DNA of 64,000 nucleotides, taken from assembly GCF_015277875.1 (NCBI RefSeq), contig NZ_CP063814.1, forward strand, positions 1,922,001 to 1,986,000, in the 5' to 3' direction. This document shows, piece by piece, positions 7,019 to 16,384 of the stretch; the first letter of the stretch is position 1; each line of letters starts with the position of its first letter. The notes beneath the pieces were generated by a model that was not told where the DNA came from, ran no database searches, and saw only the letters and a list, made by a program, of their open reading frames with translations. The stretch is from Microbacterium luteum. GTDB lineage: Bacteria > Actinomycetota > Actinomycetes > Actinomycetales > Microbacteriaceae. Both the position numbers and the translations under genes were made by a program.

Positions 7019-7864
7019 ATGGCAGGCGCGAGCGCGAACCGCACCCCGTTCGTCGAGAACACCGGACCGCATCCGTGGCGTCGTTACGTCGCGATCGGCG
7101 ATTCGTTCACCGAGGGCATCGGCGATCCGGAGCCGGCTTCGCCGGGTGGGCATCGAGGATGGGCGGATCGGGTCGCCGAGGTGCTCGCCGACCAGGTGGA
7201 GGACTTCGCGTACGCCAATCTCGCCGTGCGGGGGCGCCTCATCGGGCAGATCGTGGCCGAACAGGTCGAACCCGCGCTCGCTCTCAAGCCGGACCTCGTG
7301 ACGTTCTCGGCGGGGGGCAACGACGTCATCCGCCCGGGCAGCGATCCCGATGCCGTCGCCGAGCTGTTCGAGGACGCCGTCGCACGCCTGTCGCGCGACG
7401 GCGCGACCCTCGTGGTCTTCACCGGGATCGACACCGACTTCACGCCGGTGTTCCGCGGCATCCGCGGCAAAGTGGCGATCTACAACGAGAACATCCGCGC
7501 GATCGCCGACCGCTACGACGCGATCGTCGCCGACCAGTGGGCGCTGAAGGAGGTGCAGGACATGCGGTTCTTCGACGACGACCGCCTGCACATGAATGCG
7601 CTCGGTCACCACGAGGTCGCGCGCATGGTGCTTCGGGCACTGAACGTGCCGAACGATCTGCTCGCCATGCAGCCCGACCCGCTCCCCCGGCAGACGTGGC
7701 GCAAGGCCCGGTCCGGCGACCTGGTGTGGGCGCGGGAGTATCTTGTGCCGTGGGTGCTGCGCCGCGTGCGGCATCAGTCCTCCGGCGACCACGTCACCGC
7801 GAAGCGTCCCGATGCCCTGCCGCTCGGTGGTGCGGCCGGACGCGTCATCGACGACGGGGATTGA
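7019..7864 (+). CDS. SGNH/GDSL hydrolase family protein
   Basis: Predicted esterase/lipase-like hydrolase of 281 residues. Block I is AIGDSFTEGIGDP, with the nucleophile Ser at about residue 29. Block III is SAGGNDVIRPG. Block V is DDDRLHMNALGHHEVA, with the catalytic Asp-x-x-His. There is no clear signal peptide, so it is probably cytoplasmic. The chosen ATG follows an AAGGAG site with 4 bases' spacing; the open frame extends further upstream but without a comparable start. Its 3' end overlaps the convergent methyltransferase gene by 20 bases. The substrate is unknown. Confidence 0.92.
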   Translation: MAGASANRTPFVENTGPHPWRRYVAIGDSFTEGIGDPEPASPGGHRGWADRVAEVLADQVEDFAYANLAVRGRLIGQIVAEQVEPALALKPDLVTFSAGGNDVIRPGSDPDAVAELFEDAVARLSRDGATLVVFTGIDTDFTPVFRGIRGKVAIYNENIRAIADRYDAIVADQWALKEVQDMRFFDDDRLHMNALGHHEVARMVLRALNVPNDLLAMQPDPLPRQTWRKARSGDLVWAREYLVPWVLRRVRHQSSGDHVTAKRPDALPLGGAAGRVIDDGD

Positions 7865-8657
7865 GCGCCCAGACGGCCACCGCACCGGCTGCGGCGACGT
7901 TGAGGGAATCGACGCCGCCGGCCATCGGAATCGTCACGACGCTGTCGGCGGCCTCGACGGCGCGGCGACTGAGCCCGTCACCCTCGGCACCGAGCAGGAG
8001 CGCCACCCGATCGTGATCGGCGGCCGCGAACGCGTCGAGCCCGATGGCATCGTCGGACAGCGCGAGAGCGGCGAGATGGAATCCGGATGCGTGGAGCATC
8101 GTGCGCGCTTGCGGCCAGGCCGGAAGGCGGGTCCACGGCACCTGGAAGACCGTCCCCATGCTGACGCGCACACTGCGCCGGTACAGCGGGTCGGCACACC
8201 GCTCGGTGATGAGCACGGCGTCGGCTCCCAGAGCCGCGGCACTGCGGAACACCGCTCCGACGTTGGTGTGGTCGACGATGTCCTCCAGCACCACGACCAG
8301 ACGCGCTCCGGCGACGGTCTCATCCACGCTCGGAAGGGCCGGACGCGCCATCGAGGCGAGAGCGCCCCGGTGAACCACGTAGCCCGTGACCTGCTCGGCG
8401 ATCTCGGCCGGGACGACGTACACGGGGGTATCCGGATGCGCCGCGAGCAGCGAGTCCGCGTCGTCGAGCCACTTCTGCTGCACCAGAAGCGAGCGCGGGG
8501 CGTGACCGGCTCCGAGAGCGCGAGCGATGACCTTCGCCGACTCCGCGATGTACAGACCGCCTTGCGGCTCGCTCACGCGTCGGAGCGCGATGTCGGTCAG
8601 ATCACGGTAGTCCCGCAGCCGGGGATCCCCCGCATCGTCCACGCGTTCGACCCGCAC
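7845..8657 (-). CDS. TrmH/SpoU-family RNA 2'-O-methyltransferase
   Basis: Probable S-adenosylmethionine-dependent ribose methyltransferase acting on rRNA or tRNA, 270 residues. An N-terminal substrate-binding segment (about 1-90) is followed by a SPOUT domain. Its three motifs are visible: VLEDIVDHTNVGAVFRSA, LLLGAEGDGLSRRAVEAAD, and IPMAGGVDSLNVAAAGAV near the C-terminus. The latter two form the trefoil knot that binds the cofactor. I chose the GTG at 8657 because a GGAAGGGAG site sits 6-8 bases upstream. A longer frame up to 8789 would overlap the divergent Sir2 gene. The exact RNA target is not recognisable. Confidence 0.9.
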   Translation of the reverse strand: MRVERVDDAGDPRLRDYRDLTDIALRRVSEPQGGLYIAESAKVIARALGAGHAPRSLLVQQKWLDDADSLLAAHPDTPVYVVPAEIAEQVTGYVVHRGALASMARPALPSVDETVAGARLVVVLEDIVDHTNVGAVFRSAAALGADAVLITERCADPLYRRSVRVSMGTVFQVPWTRLPAWPQARTMLHASGFHLAALALSDDAIGLDAFAAADHDRVALLLGAEGDGLSRRAVEAADSVVTIPMAGGVDSLNVAAAGAVAVWALNPRRR

Positions 8658-8733
8658 GTTCGGCTCCCTTCCTCGGCCCTGACGTAACATCCTCGCAACT
8701 GCAGGCGAATACACTCGCATCGGAGGTGACCGG

Positions 8734-9609
8734 GTGACACTCACGACGGCGGGCGGCGCGGCGCTCTCCCCCACCGTGGCGGACGCCATCGACGCCCTCG
8801 CGGGACGGCGGGTCGCCGTGCTGACGGGCGCGGGGGTGTCGACCGACTCCGGGATCCCCGATTACCGCGGCGAGGGGGCGCCCGTGCGCACCCCCATGAC
8901 CGTCGAGCAGTTCCTCTCCAGCGACGAGGCCCGGCGCCGATACTGGATCGGCAGTCACCTCGGATGGCGGGCCTTCGCCGCCGCCGCTCCGAATGCCGGG
9001 CACGCCGCACTCGCGACCCTCGAGGAGCACGGCGTCACGACGGGAGTCATCACGCAGAACGTCGACGGACTGCATGTGCGCGCGGGGAGCCGCCGCGTCG
9101 TGGAGCTGCACGGCACGATGCGACGTGTCTTCTGCACCCACTGCGGACAGGTCTTCGATCGTCGCGACCTGGCCGAGAGAGTCGAAGCGGAGAATCCCTG
9201 GATCACCGTTCCCGACAGCGTGGAACTCGGGCCCGACGGAGACGTGCTTCCCGGAACCACGGACGGTTTCGTCGTGCCGGTGTGCACCGTCTGCGGCGGG
9301 ATGCTGAAGCCCGACGTCGTCTTCTTCGGCGAGTTCATCCCCGCCGAGAAGTTCCGCGAGGCGGAGCAGCTCGTGCGAGCCAGCGATGCCCTCGTCGTGG
9401 CCGGATCCTCCCTCGTCGTCAACTCCGGCATCCGGCTGCTCGAGCGGGCCCGTCGTCGCCGACTCCCGATCGTCATCGTCAATCGCGGGCAGACCCGGGG
9501 CGACCGCCGGGCGACGGTGAAGGTCGACGCCGGCACGACGGAAGTGCTCCAGGCGTTCGCCGCCGCGTTGCCCGCCCGGGTCGGCGGCGCGTCTAGTCTC
9601 GAGGGGTGA
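8734..9609 (+). CDS. Sir2-family NAD-dependent protein deacetylase
   Basis: NAD+-dependent lysine deacylase of 291 residues. The NAD-binding loop is GAGVSTDSGIPDYRG (about 32-46). QNVDGLH (about 108-114) precedes the catalytic His at about 126 (VELHGTM). A zinc ribbon is formed by Cys at about 134, 137, 184 and 187 (FCTHC and VCTVC). SSLVVNSGIRLL fits the C-terminal nucleotide contacts. The GTG start has a GGAGGTG site. The stop overlaps the next gene in a GTGA junction, so the two genes are translationally coupled. It may reverse acetylation of metabolic enzymes; no substrate is indicated by context. Confidence 0.94.
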   Translation: MTLTTAGGAALSPTVADAIDALAGRRVAVLTGAGVSTDSGIPDYRGEGAPVRTPMTVEQFLSSDEARRRYWIGSHLGWRAFAAAAPNAGHAALATLEEHGVTTGVITQNVDGLHVRAGSRRVVELHGTMRRVFCTHCGQVFDRRDLAERVEAENPWITVPDSVELGPDGDVLPGTTDGFVVPVCTVCGGMLKPDVVFFGEFIPAEKFREAEQLVRASDALVVAGSSLVVNSGIRLLERARRRRLPIVIVNRGQTRGDRRATVKVDAGTTEVLQAFAAALPARVGGASSLEG

Positions 9610-10265
9610 CCTCCCTCCTCCTCGTCCGCCACGGTGAGACCGATTGGAACCGCCAGCGGCGCATCCAGGGTTCCACCGACGTCCCCCTCAACGATGCCGG
9701 TCGGGCGCAGGCCGCTGATGCCGCGCGCCACCTGTGCGACATCCTCGACATCGACGCGCCCGTCGCCATGGCCGCGAGCGATCTGGGTCGCGCTCGCGAG
9801 ACCGCGCAGATTATCGCCGACGCCCTCGGCGTGGGCGGCGTGGGCGTGTACCCCGATCTGCGCGAGCGCGCCTACGGTGAGGCGGAGGGCCTTCGACCGG
9901 AGGAGTTCTCCGAACGATGGGGGACGTGGGACCGCGCGGAGGTGCCCGGAGCCGAGGCGTGGCCGGATGTCCGGCGGCGCGCCCTGCGCGGACTGCGCTC
10001 CGCGGTCGGCGACGCCCGCAGCCGCACGGCGCCGGGGAGGAGCACCGTCGTCGTGGTGAGCCACGGTGCGCTCATCCGCGAGGTGATCCGCCACGCGAGC
10101 GCGGGCGAATTCCCCCTCGACGGTGAGCGCCTGCCGAACGGCTCGATCCACCGCCTCCGCTTCGAGCACGACCACCTGAGCCTGCTCTCGTACGAAGCCG
10201 CCGAGGATGCGCTGCGCATGACCGCGACCACCGAGGCCGTCGCGCGGGCCGGCCGCACCGCCTGA
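9606..10265 (+). CDS. Histidine phosphatase family protein (phosphoglycerate mutase-like)
   Basis: Phosphohydrolase of 219 residues. LLVRHGETDWNRQRRIQG (about residues 4-21) contains the phospho-accepting His, and VVSHGALIREVI contains the second catalytic His. It resembles broad-specificity phosphatases such as GpmB/CobC-like enzymes more than glycolytic mutases. It is translationally coupled to the Sir2 gene by a 4-base GTGA overlap and ends 1 base before the convergent CoA-ester lyase gene. The substrate is not predictable. Confidence 0.92.
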   Translation: MTSLLLVRHGETDWNRQRRIQGSTDVPLNDAGRAQAADAARHLCDILDIDAPVAMAASDLGRARETAQIIADALGVGGVGVYPDLRERAYGEAEGLRPEEFSERWGTWDRAEVPGAEAWPDVRRRALRGLRSAVGDARSRTAPGRSTVVVVSHGALIREVIRHASAGEFPLDGERLPNGSIHRLRFEHDHLSLLSYEAAEDALRMTATTEAVARAGRTA

Positions 10266-10266
10266 C

Positions 10267-11091
10267 TCACGCGCCGGGGGCGACCTCCGCGCGTCGAACG
10301 ATCGATCGCGCATGCCGCAGCACCGGCTCGTCGACCATCCGCCCGCGGAAGGTGAAGACGCCCCGCTCCCCTTCGGCCGCGGCGAGGACGGTCCGCGCCC
10401 ACGTCGTCTCGTCGGCATCGGGCGCGTAGGAACGGCGGATGACCTCGACCTGCGACGGATGGATGCAGGCCGTCGCCGAGAAGCCGGAGGCGGCCGCGTC
10501 GGACGCTTCGCGCGCGAGACCCTTCGTGTCGGCGATGTCGAGGTGCACCGCGTCCACCGCGATCCCGCCGTGCGCCCCCGCCGCGAGGAGCACCCGGGCG
10601 CGCGCCGCGCGTGCGACGTCTCGGTAGCGTCCGTTCTTCTTCCGGCTGGAGGTGCCCCCGAGGCTGGCGACGAGGTCTTCGGCGCCCCACATCAGGCCCG
10701 AGACGTTCGGCAGCGACGCCAACGCCTCGGCGGCGGCGACTCCGGTGGCCGTCTCGCACAGCGCGATCACCCGGAATCGCACGTCGATTCTCGCGAGCTG
10801 GCGCGGATCTTCCGCCTTGGCGACCATGATCGTCCGGAAATCGGTCTGCGAGAGGGTCGCCATGTCCGCCACGAAGTCCGCCGTGCCCGTGGCATTGACC
10901 CTCACGATGACGCGATCGGGGTCGAGCTCGGCCTCGATGAGGGCGCCGCGTGCACCCGTCTTCGCCCCCGAGGCGACCGCGTCCTCCAGGTCGATGATCA
11001 CCGCATCCGCGCGAGCCGCCGCGGTGGCGAAGCGCTCCGGCCTGTCGGCCGGGCAGAAGAGCAGCGCCGGTCCCCACGGTGCGTCGGTCAT
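10267..11091 (-). CDS. HpcH/HpaI aldolase/CitE-like CoA-ester lyase
   Basis: TIM-barrel CoA-ester lyase of 274 residues. Visible features are LLFCPADRPERF, the metal-binding acid in VIIDLEDAVASGAK, VRVNATGTADF, GLMWGAEDLVASLG, and SATACIHPSQVEVIRRSYAP. It is the last gene of a leucine-type catabolic operon. The equivalent M. tuberculosis gene (Rv2498c) is reported to cleave 3-hydroxy-3-methylglutaryl-CoA and citramalyl-CoA, so a lyase step ending leucine or itaconate breakdown is a reasonable inference. The start is ATG at 11091, overlapping the MaoC gene's stop as ATGA. True citrate lyase is unlikely, since no citF or citD is present. Confidence 0.88.
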   Translation of the reverse strand: MTDAPWGPALLFCPADRPERFATAAARADAVIIDLEDAVASGAKTGARGALIEAELDPDRVIVRVNATGTADFVADMATLSQTDFRTIMVAKAEDPRQLARIDVRFRVIALCETATGVAAAEALASLPNVSGLMWGAEDLVASLGGTSSRKKNGRYRDVARAARARVLLAAGAHGGIAVDAVHLDIADTKGLAREASDAAASGFSATACIHPSQVEVIRRSYAPDADETTWARTVLAAAEGERGVFTFRGRMVDEPVLRHARSIVRRAEVAPGA

Positions 11092-11618
11092 GACTCCCCT
11101 TCCGAATAGGGTGCGAACCACATCAGTGCCGTGCGCGTCGCCGTGGCGACCACGTCGTCGCGCTGGTTGCGTCCGGTGTGACGCATCGTCACCACGCCCT
11201 GTCCCGGCCGCGACGCGGATGGTCTGACCGCGAGGATCTCCGTCTCGGTGTAGAGCGTGTCACCGTGGTGCAGCGGGGCCGGAAACGTGACGTCGGTGAG
11301 TCCGAGCTGCGCGACGAGCGTGCCCTGCGTGATCTGGGTCACCGAGGCCCCCACCATCGTGGCGAGGGTCCACATCGAATTGACCAGCCGCTCGCCGAAC
11401 GGCTGCGTCGCAGCGTAGGCGGCATCCAGGTGCAGCGCCTGAGCGTTCATCGTCAGAGCGGAGAAGAGGGTGTTGTCGGTCTCGGTCGCGGTCCGACCCG
11501 GTCGGTGACGATATCGGGCGCCGACCACGAGCTCGTCGGCGTAGAGACCGCGCTGCTCGACCACGTGGTCGGACGGCGGGTGGGAGGAACGAGCGTCGGC
11601 GGCATCCATCGCGGCCAC
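11088..11618 (-). CDS. MaoC-like hydratase/dehydratase
   Basis: Hot-dog-fold enoyl-CoA hydratase-like protein of 176 residues. The segment TLFSALTMNAQALHLDAAYA matches the hydratase region with its Asn/His pair, and LVNSMWTLATMVG and LHHGDTLYTETEIL are typical of single-domain MaoC proteins. It lies between the acyl-CoA dehydrogenase and the CoA-ester lyase, matching Rv2499c in the M. tuberculosis cluster. A role in hydrating methylglutaconyl-CoA, itaconyl-CoA or a related unsaturated CoA ester is inferred from that position. The start is GTG at 11618, one base from the upstream stop; an in-frame ATG at 11609 is an alternative. Confidence 0.87.
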   Translation of the reverse strand: MAAMDAADARSSHPPSDHVVEQRGLYADELVVGARYRHRPGRTATETDNTLFSALTMNAQALHLDAAYAATQPFGERLVNSMWTLATMVGASVTQITQGTLVAQLGLTDVTFPAPLHHGDTLYTETEILAVRPSASRPGQGVVTMRHTGRNQRDDVVATATRTALMWFAPYSEGES

Positions 11619-11619
11619 G

Positions 11620-12774
11620 CTACCCCGCGAGTCCGAGCGCCCGCGAGATCACCAGCAACTGCACCTCGGTGGTGCCCTCGCCGATCTCGAGGATCTTCGC
11701 GTCGCGGTAGTGCCGCGCGACGGGGAACTCGTTCATGAAGCCGTTGCCCCCGAAGATCTGCGTCGCGTCGCGGGCGTTGTCCATCGCCGCCTCCCCGGCG
11801 GTGAGCTTCGCGATCGCCGCCTCGGCCGTGAACGGCCGACCCGCGCCGCACAGCCGGGCCGCGTGGTGCCATGCCAGGCGCGCGGTGTGCACGCGCGCCT
11901 GCATGCGCGCGATGGTGAACTGGATGCTCTGACGCGAGGCCAGACGCTCTCCGAACACCACGCGCTGGCGCGCGTACGCGATCGCCTCCTCCAGGCACCC
12001 TTCGGCGGCCCCGGTGGCCAGCGCCGCGATCGCGATCCGCCCCTCGTCGAGGATGTTCAGGAAGGCGGCGAACCCGCGTCCGCGCTCTCCCAGCAGGTTC
12101 TGCTCCGGCACACGCACCCCCTCGAAGGCGAGCGGGTGCGTGTCGGAAGCATGCCAACCCACTTTGTCGTAAGCCGGTCCGACGGTGAATCCCGGCGTTC
12201 CGCTGGGCACGATGAGCGTCGAGATCTCCTTGCGCCCGTCGCGCTCACCCGTGACGGCGGTCACCGTGACGAAACGCGTGATCGGCGTGCCGGAGTTCGT
12301 GATGAACTGCTTTGCGCCGTCGATGACCCACTCGTCACCCTCGAGGCGAGCCGTGGTGCGCGTGGCGCCCGCGTCGGATCCCGCCTCGGGTTCGGTCAGG
12401 CCGAACCCGGCCAGAGCTCGCCCCGCGACGAGGTCGGGCAGCAGTTCCTGTCGCTGCTCCTCCGAGCCGAAGCGGTGCACGGGCATCGCACCCAGGCTCA
12501 CCGCCGCCTCGAGGGTGATGGCGATGGACTGGTCGACGCGCGCGAGGGCCTCCACCGCCAGGCACAGCGCGAAGAGGTCGCCGCCCTGGCCGCCGACGTC
12601 CTCGGGGAACGGCAGTCCGAACAGGCCGAGCTCGCCCATCTGCGCGACCACGTCCATGGACAGCGTCCGGGTGCGGTCCGCCTCGTAGGACTGGGGTGCA
12701 ACGACGTCCTCGGCGAACTCCCGCACCAACCGTGCGAGCTCGCGCTCCTCGTCGCTCAACCCGTGATGTTCCAT
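11620..12774 (-). CDS. Acyl-CoA dehydrogenase (short/branched-chain type)
   Basis: FAD-dependent dehydrogenase of 384 residues that introduces the 2,3 double bond in an acyl-CoA. Family motifs are GFGLTEPEAGSDAGATRTTA (flavin contact), WVIDGAKQFITNSG, TQIFGGNGFMNEFPVARHYRDAKI and IGEGTTEVQLLVISRAL. The Glu in IGEGT is where short- and medium-chain enzymes keep their catalytic base. Classical isovaleryl-CoA dehydrogenases have a small residue there. The cluster context points to isovaleryl-CoA or another branched acyl-CoA, so the exact substrate is uncertain. The ATG at 12774 has a strong GGAGGGACAGGAAG leader. It matches the position of fadE19 in M. tuberculosis. Confidence 0.93.
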   Translation of the reverse strand: MEHHGLSDEERELARLVREFAEDVVAPQSYEADRTRTLSMDVVAQMGELGLFGLPFPEDVGGQGGDLFALCLAVEALARVDQSIAITLEAAVSLGAMPVHRFGSEEQRQELLPDLVAGRALAGFGLTEPEAGSDAGATRTTARLEGDEWVIDGAKQFITNSGTPITRFVTVTAVTGERDGRKEISTLIVPSGTPGFTVGPAYDKVGWHASDTHPLAFEGVRVPEQNLLGERGRGFAAFLNILDEGRIAIAALATGAAEGCLEEAIAYARQRVVFGERLASRQSIQFTIARMQARVHTARLAWHHAARLCGAGRPFTAEAAIAKLTAGEAAMDNARDATQIFGGNGFMNEFPVARHYRDAKILEIGEGTTEVQLLVISRALGLAG

Positions 12775-12808
12775 GTCTTCCTGTCCCTCCGTCAAGCACG
12801 CGACCGCG

Positions 12809-14719
12809 TCATGCGTCGGTCGATCCGGCCACGTCGGCGACCACGTCGCCGCGGCGCACGTGCTCGCCGACGGCGACGCGCAGCCGCACGCGCCCGGCAC
12901 GCGGCGCGAGCACCGGGTGCTCCATCTTCATGGCTTCGATCGTCACCAGCACCGCACCGGCGGCGACCTCTTCGTCGTCAGCGACGTGGACCGCCACGAC
13001 CGAGCCCGGCATCGGCGCGACGGCATCGAGGGCGTCGGCGCCGGTGCTCCCGCCGGACGCCGCGCGCCGGCGCCGTGCGACCTCGGTGCGGCTGAGCGGC
13101 CTCGCCGACACCGTCTCGCCGCGTCGATGCGCCCACCAGGTGCCGTCACCGGCGCGTGCCACGATCGCGTCGGCAGCCGCGGCGTCATCGGCTGCGGCCT
13201 CCTCGACGTCGTCCTCGACGAGGAACGGGATGCGGGCGCCTTCGGCGCCGGACAGGCGCCATCCGTCCCGGCGGCCCCACGGCGAGCCGGTCGCGGGCGC
13301 AGGATGCCGGCCCAGCTCCGCGGCCGCCCACCGGGCGAGGACGTCCGCGTCAGGTCGGGTCGGTCGGGGGATCTGACGTCGTCCGATGAGTCCGGTGTCG
13401 AGGCGACCGGCGCGCACATCCGCGTCACGCGCGAGAGCGCGCAGGAAGGAGATGTTCGTGTCGAGCCCGAGCACGATCGTTTCCGCCAGGGCTCGGTCCA
13501 GAGCGTCCCACGCACGTTCTCGTGTCGACGCGTGACTGATCACCTTCGCGATCAGCGGGTCGTAGTGCTCCGTCACGGTGGCACCCGTCTCCACCGCGGC
13601 ATCTGTGCGCACCCCCGGCGCCGCCCGCCACATCGCGATCTCACCGGTCTCGGGGAGGAATCCCCGCGTCGGGCTCTCCGCGTAGACCCGCGCTTCGACG
13701 GCGTGACCGTCCAGGCGCACCTCGGCCTGAGCGATCGGCAACCGCCCGCCCGCGGCGACGTCCAGCTGCATGGCGACGAGGTCGCGCCCGGTGATCATCT
13801 CGGTGACGGGGTGCTCGACCTGAAGACGCGTGTTCATCTCGATGAAGAAGTACTCGTCCGGGCGATCCGCCGCCACGAGGAATTCGACCGTGCCCGCACC
13901 CCGGTAGTCCACCGATCTCGCGGCCGCGCACGCGCTCTCGCCGATCCGGGCGCGCGTCTCATCGTCGATGGCGGGCGAGGGCGCCTCCTCGATGACCTTC
14001 TGATGCCGCCGCTGCAGCGTGCACTCGCGTTCGCCGAGGTGGATCACCCCGCCGTGCGCGTCGGCCATGATCTGCACTTCGATGTGCCGCGGCGCCTCGA
14101 TGAGCCGTTCGATAAGAAGGGCGTCGTCGGCGAACGACGCGCGGGCGATACGCCGCGCGGAGGCGATGGCCTCGAGCAGCCCGTCCTGCTCGTGGACCAC
14201 CTGCATGCCCTTGCCCCCACCGCCGGCGGAGGGTTTGACGAGCAGCGGGTATCCGATCTCCCGGGCCCGTCGGAAGATCTCCCCCGCCGTGCCGGCGCCG
14301 ACCTCGAAGCCGGGCAGTACCGGCACCCCGTGCGCGGCCACGTGAGCTTTCGCGCGGATCTTGTCGCCCATCACCTCCAGAGCGCGATCGCCCGGACCGA
14401 TGAAGACGATCCCCGCCGCGTGACACGCACGCGCGAACCCCGCATTCTCCGACAGGAATCCATAGCCGGGGTGGATGGCCTCCGCACCGGTCCGACGCGC
14501 GGCGCGGATGATCGCGTCTCCGTCGAGATAGCTGGCGCTCGCCGGCGCCGCGCCGATCCCGACCGCCTCGTCGGCTTCCCTCACGTGGGAGGCGTCGGCG
14601 TCGGCGTCGCTGTAGACCGCGACGCTGCGGATTCCGCGTCTGTGCAGCGTGCGGATGACACGTCGGGCGATCTCGCCGCGATTGGCGACGAGCACGGTGG
14701 TGAAGGGACTCTCGTTCAT
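12809..14719 (-). CDS. Acyl-CoA carboxylase alpha subunit (biotin carboxylase-BCCP), methylcrotonyl-CoA type
   Basis: Biotin-dependent carboxylase alpha chain of 636 residues. The biotin carboxylase domain starts at VLVANRGEIARRVIRTL and includes KPSAGGGGKGMQVV (ATP grasp), HIEVQIMADAHG, FFIEMNTRLQVEHPVTE and the Lys/Arg region around RVYAES. A linker follows, then a C-terminal biotinyl domain with EAMKMEHPV, the biotinylated Lys at about 598. With the adjacent beta subunit it should carboxylate 3-methylcrotonyl-CoA in leucine degradation, equivalent to AccA1. The ATG at 14719 is one base past the upstream stop. Acetyl- or propionyl-CoA use cannot be excluded from this subunit alone. Confidence 0.93.
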   Translation of the reverse strand: MNESPFTTVLVANRGEIARRVIRTLHRRGIRSVAVYSDADADASHVREADEAVGIGAAPASASYLDGDAIIRAARRTGAEAIHPGYGFLSENAGFARACHAAGIVFIGPGDRALEVMGDKIRAKAHVAAHGVPVLPGFEVGAGTAGEIFRRAREIGYPLLVKPSAGGGGKGMQVVHEQDGLLEAIASARRIARASFADDALLIERLIEAPRHIEVQIMADAHGGVIHLGERECTLQRRHQKVIEEAPSPAIDDETRARIGESACAAARSVDYRGAGTVEFLVAADRPDEYFFIEMNTRLQVEHPVTEMITGRDLVAMQLDVAAGGRLPIAQAEVRLDGHAVEARVYAESPTRGFLPETGEIAMWRAAPGVRTDAAVETGATVTEHYDPLIAKVISHASTRERAWDALDRALAETIVLGLDTNISFLRALARDADVRAGRLDTGLIGRRQIPRPTRPDADVLARWAAAELGRHPAPATGSPWGRRDGWRLSGAEGARIPFLVEDDVEEAAADDAAAADAIVARAGDGTWWAHRRGETVSARPLSRTEVARRRRAASGGSTGADALDAVAPMPGSVVAVHVADDEEVAAGAVLVTIEAMKMEHPVLAPRAGRVRLRVAVGEHVRRGDVVADVAGSTDA

Positions 14720-14720
14720 G

Positions 14721-16307
14721 TCACATCCGGAACAGTCCGAGTCGTGGCTCGGCCAGGGGGACGCGAGTGACGACGTCGAGCGCCAGCCCCAGCACATCGC
14801 GCGTGTCCGCGGGGTCGATGATGCCGTCGTCCCAGAGTCGGGCCGTGGCGTAGTACGGATCACCCTGCTCCTCGTAGCGGGATCGGATCGGGGCCTCGAA
14901 GGACTCCCGTTCGTCTGTCGTCCACTCCTGCCCGCGCACCGCCATCGCATCCTCGCGCACGGTGGCGAGCACCGACGCGGCCTGGCGCCCGCCCATCACC
15001 GAGATCCGACTGCCGGGCCAGGACCAGAGGAAGCGCGGTGAGGAGGCGCGTCCGCACATGGAGTAGTTGCCGGCACCGAACGATCCGCCGATCACGACGG
15101 TCAGCTTCGGAACGCGCGTGGTGGCGACGGCGGTGACCATCTTCGCGCCGTCCTTCGCGATCCCCCCGGCCTCGGCGTCGCTGCCGACCATGAACCCGGA
15201 GATGTTCTGCAGGAACACCAGCGGAACGCCGCGCTGATCGCACAGCTCGATGAAGTGCGCGCCCTTGAGGGAGGACTCGCTGAAGAGGACGCCGTTGTTG
15301 GCGACAAATCCCACGAGATGACCGTGGATACGCGCGAAGCCCGTGACGAGTGTGGTGCCGTAGCGACTCTTGAACTCGTGGAAGTCCTCGCCGTCGATCA
15401 GACACGCGAGGACATCGCGGACGTCGTAGGGCCGATTGACGTCGAGAGGGACCAGGTCGTAGAGGTCGGTCGCCGGGCGACCGGGGTCACGCACGACGAC
15501 CGCCTCCGTGCGCGGCGGGGCGGGAAGGGTCGAGACGATGTCGCGCACGATCTGGAGGGCGTGATCATCGTCGTCGGCGAGGTGGTCCACCACCCCGGAG
15601 CGCTCGGCGTGGAGTCGGCCCCCGCCGAGGTCCTCGGCGGTCACCACCTCGCCGATCGCCGCCTTGACCAGCGGTGGACCGCCGAGGAAGATCGTGCCCT
15701 GGTCTCGCACGATCACCGTCTCGTCGCTCATCGCGGGCACATAGGCTCCGCCGGCGGTACACGAGCCGAGAACGGCGGAGATCTGCGGGATGCCGGCGGC
15801 CGACAGTCGAGCCTGGGTGTAGAAGATGCGCCCGAAGTGGTCGCGATCGGGAAAGACCTCATCCTGCATCGGCAGGTATGCGCCGCCGGAGTCGACGAGG
15901 TAGATGCACGGCAGTCTGTTCTCCCCCGCTATCTCCTGTGCGCGCAGATGCTTCTTCACCGTCATCGGGAAGTAGGCGCCGCCCTTCACGGTCGGGTCGT
16001 TGCAGACGACCATGACGTGGCGACCGTGGACGAGCCCGATCCCGGCGACCACGCCCGCGGCCGGCGCGACGCCGTCGTACAGTCCGTCCGCCGCCAGCGG
16101 CGCCACTTCCAGGAACGGGCTGCCGAGGTCCAGCAGGCGCCGGATGCGCTCGCGCGGCAGCAGCTTCCCGCGTGAGACGTGTCGCTCGCGCGCCGCGTCC
16201 GGGCCGCCGCGCGCCACCTCGGACAGCCGCCGGCGCAGCCGGTCCGCGAGCTCCGCCTGACCCGACGACGCCTGGGCGCGGGGCGCCTGGACCGAGGATG
16301 CCTCCAT
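14721..16307 (-). CDS. Carboxyltransferase beta subunit, methylcrotonoyl-CoA carboxylase type
   Basis: Carboxyltransferase subunit of 528 residues with N- and C-terminal crotonase-fold halves. The stretch [20 protein letters not shown] followed by [11 protein letters not shown] resembles the acyl-CoA-binding region typical of methylcrotonyl-CoA carboxylase beta chains rather than propionyl-CoA ones. [21 protein letters not shown] and [15 protein letters not shown] are also characteristic. It is the first gene of a probable operon of carboxylase, dehydrogenase, hydratase and lyase, and corresponds to AccD1. I chose the ATG at 16307 because AAGGAG lies 7 bases upstream; an in-frame start at 16343 lacks such a site. 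Confidence 0.94.
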   Translation of the reverse strand: MEASSVQAPRAQASSGQAELADRLRRRLSEVARGGPDAARERHVSRGKLLPRERIRRLLDLGSPFLEVAPLAADGLYDGVAPAAGVVAGIGLVHGRHVMVVCNDPTVKGGAYFPMTVKKHLRAQEIAGENRLPCIYLVDSGGAYLPMQDEVFPDRDHFGRIFYTQARLSAAGIPQISAVLGSCTAGGAYVPAMSDETVIVRDQGTIFLGGPPLVKAAIGEVVTAEDLGGGRLHAERSGVVDHLADDDDHALQIVRDIVSTLPAPPRTEAVVVRDPGRPATDLYDLVPLDVNRPYDVRDVLACLIDGEDFHEFKSRYGTTLVTGFARIHGHLVGFVANNGVLFSESSLKGAHFIELCDQRGVPLVFLQNISGFMVGSDAEAGGIAKDGAKMVTAVATTRVPKLTVVIGGSFGAGNYSMCGRASSPRFLWSWPGSRISVMGGRQAASVLATVREDAMAVRGQEWTTDERESFEAPIRSRYEEQGDPYYATARLWDDGIIDPADTRDVLGLALDVVTRVPLAEPRLGLFRM

Positions 16308-16384
16308 GCCCGTCTCCTTCGACGTCACGATCTCGTCACGCACGTTGTCGCCGATGACGAGCGTTGGCTAGTGTTCACATCACA

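Noticed and set aside
5034..10265. A defence island made of helicase, Sir2 and phosphatase genes
   Set aside because: Helicase and Sir2 domains occur in antiphage systems, but here they lie in different transcription units, the Sir2 protein is a complete zinc-containing deacetylase without a fused effector, and the neighbours are housekeeping genes.
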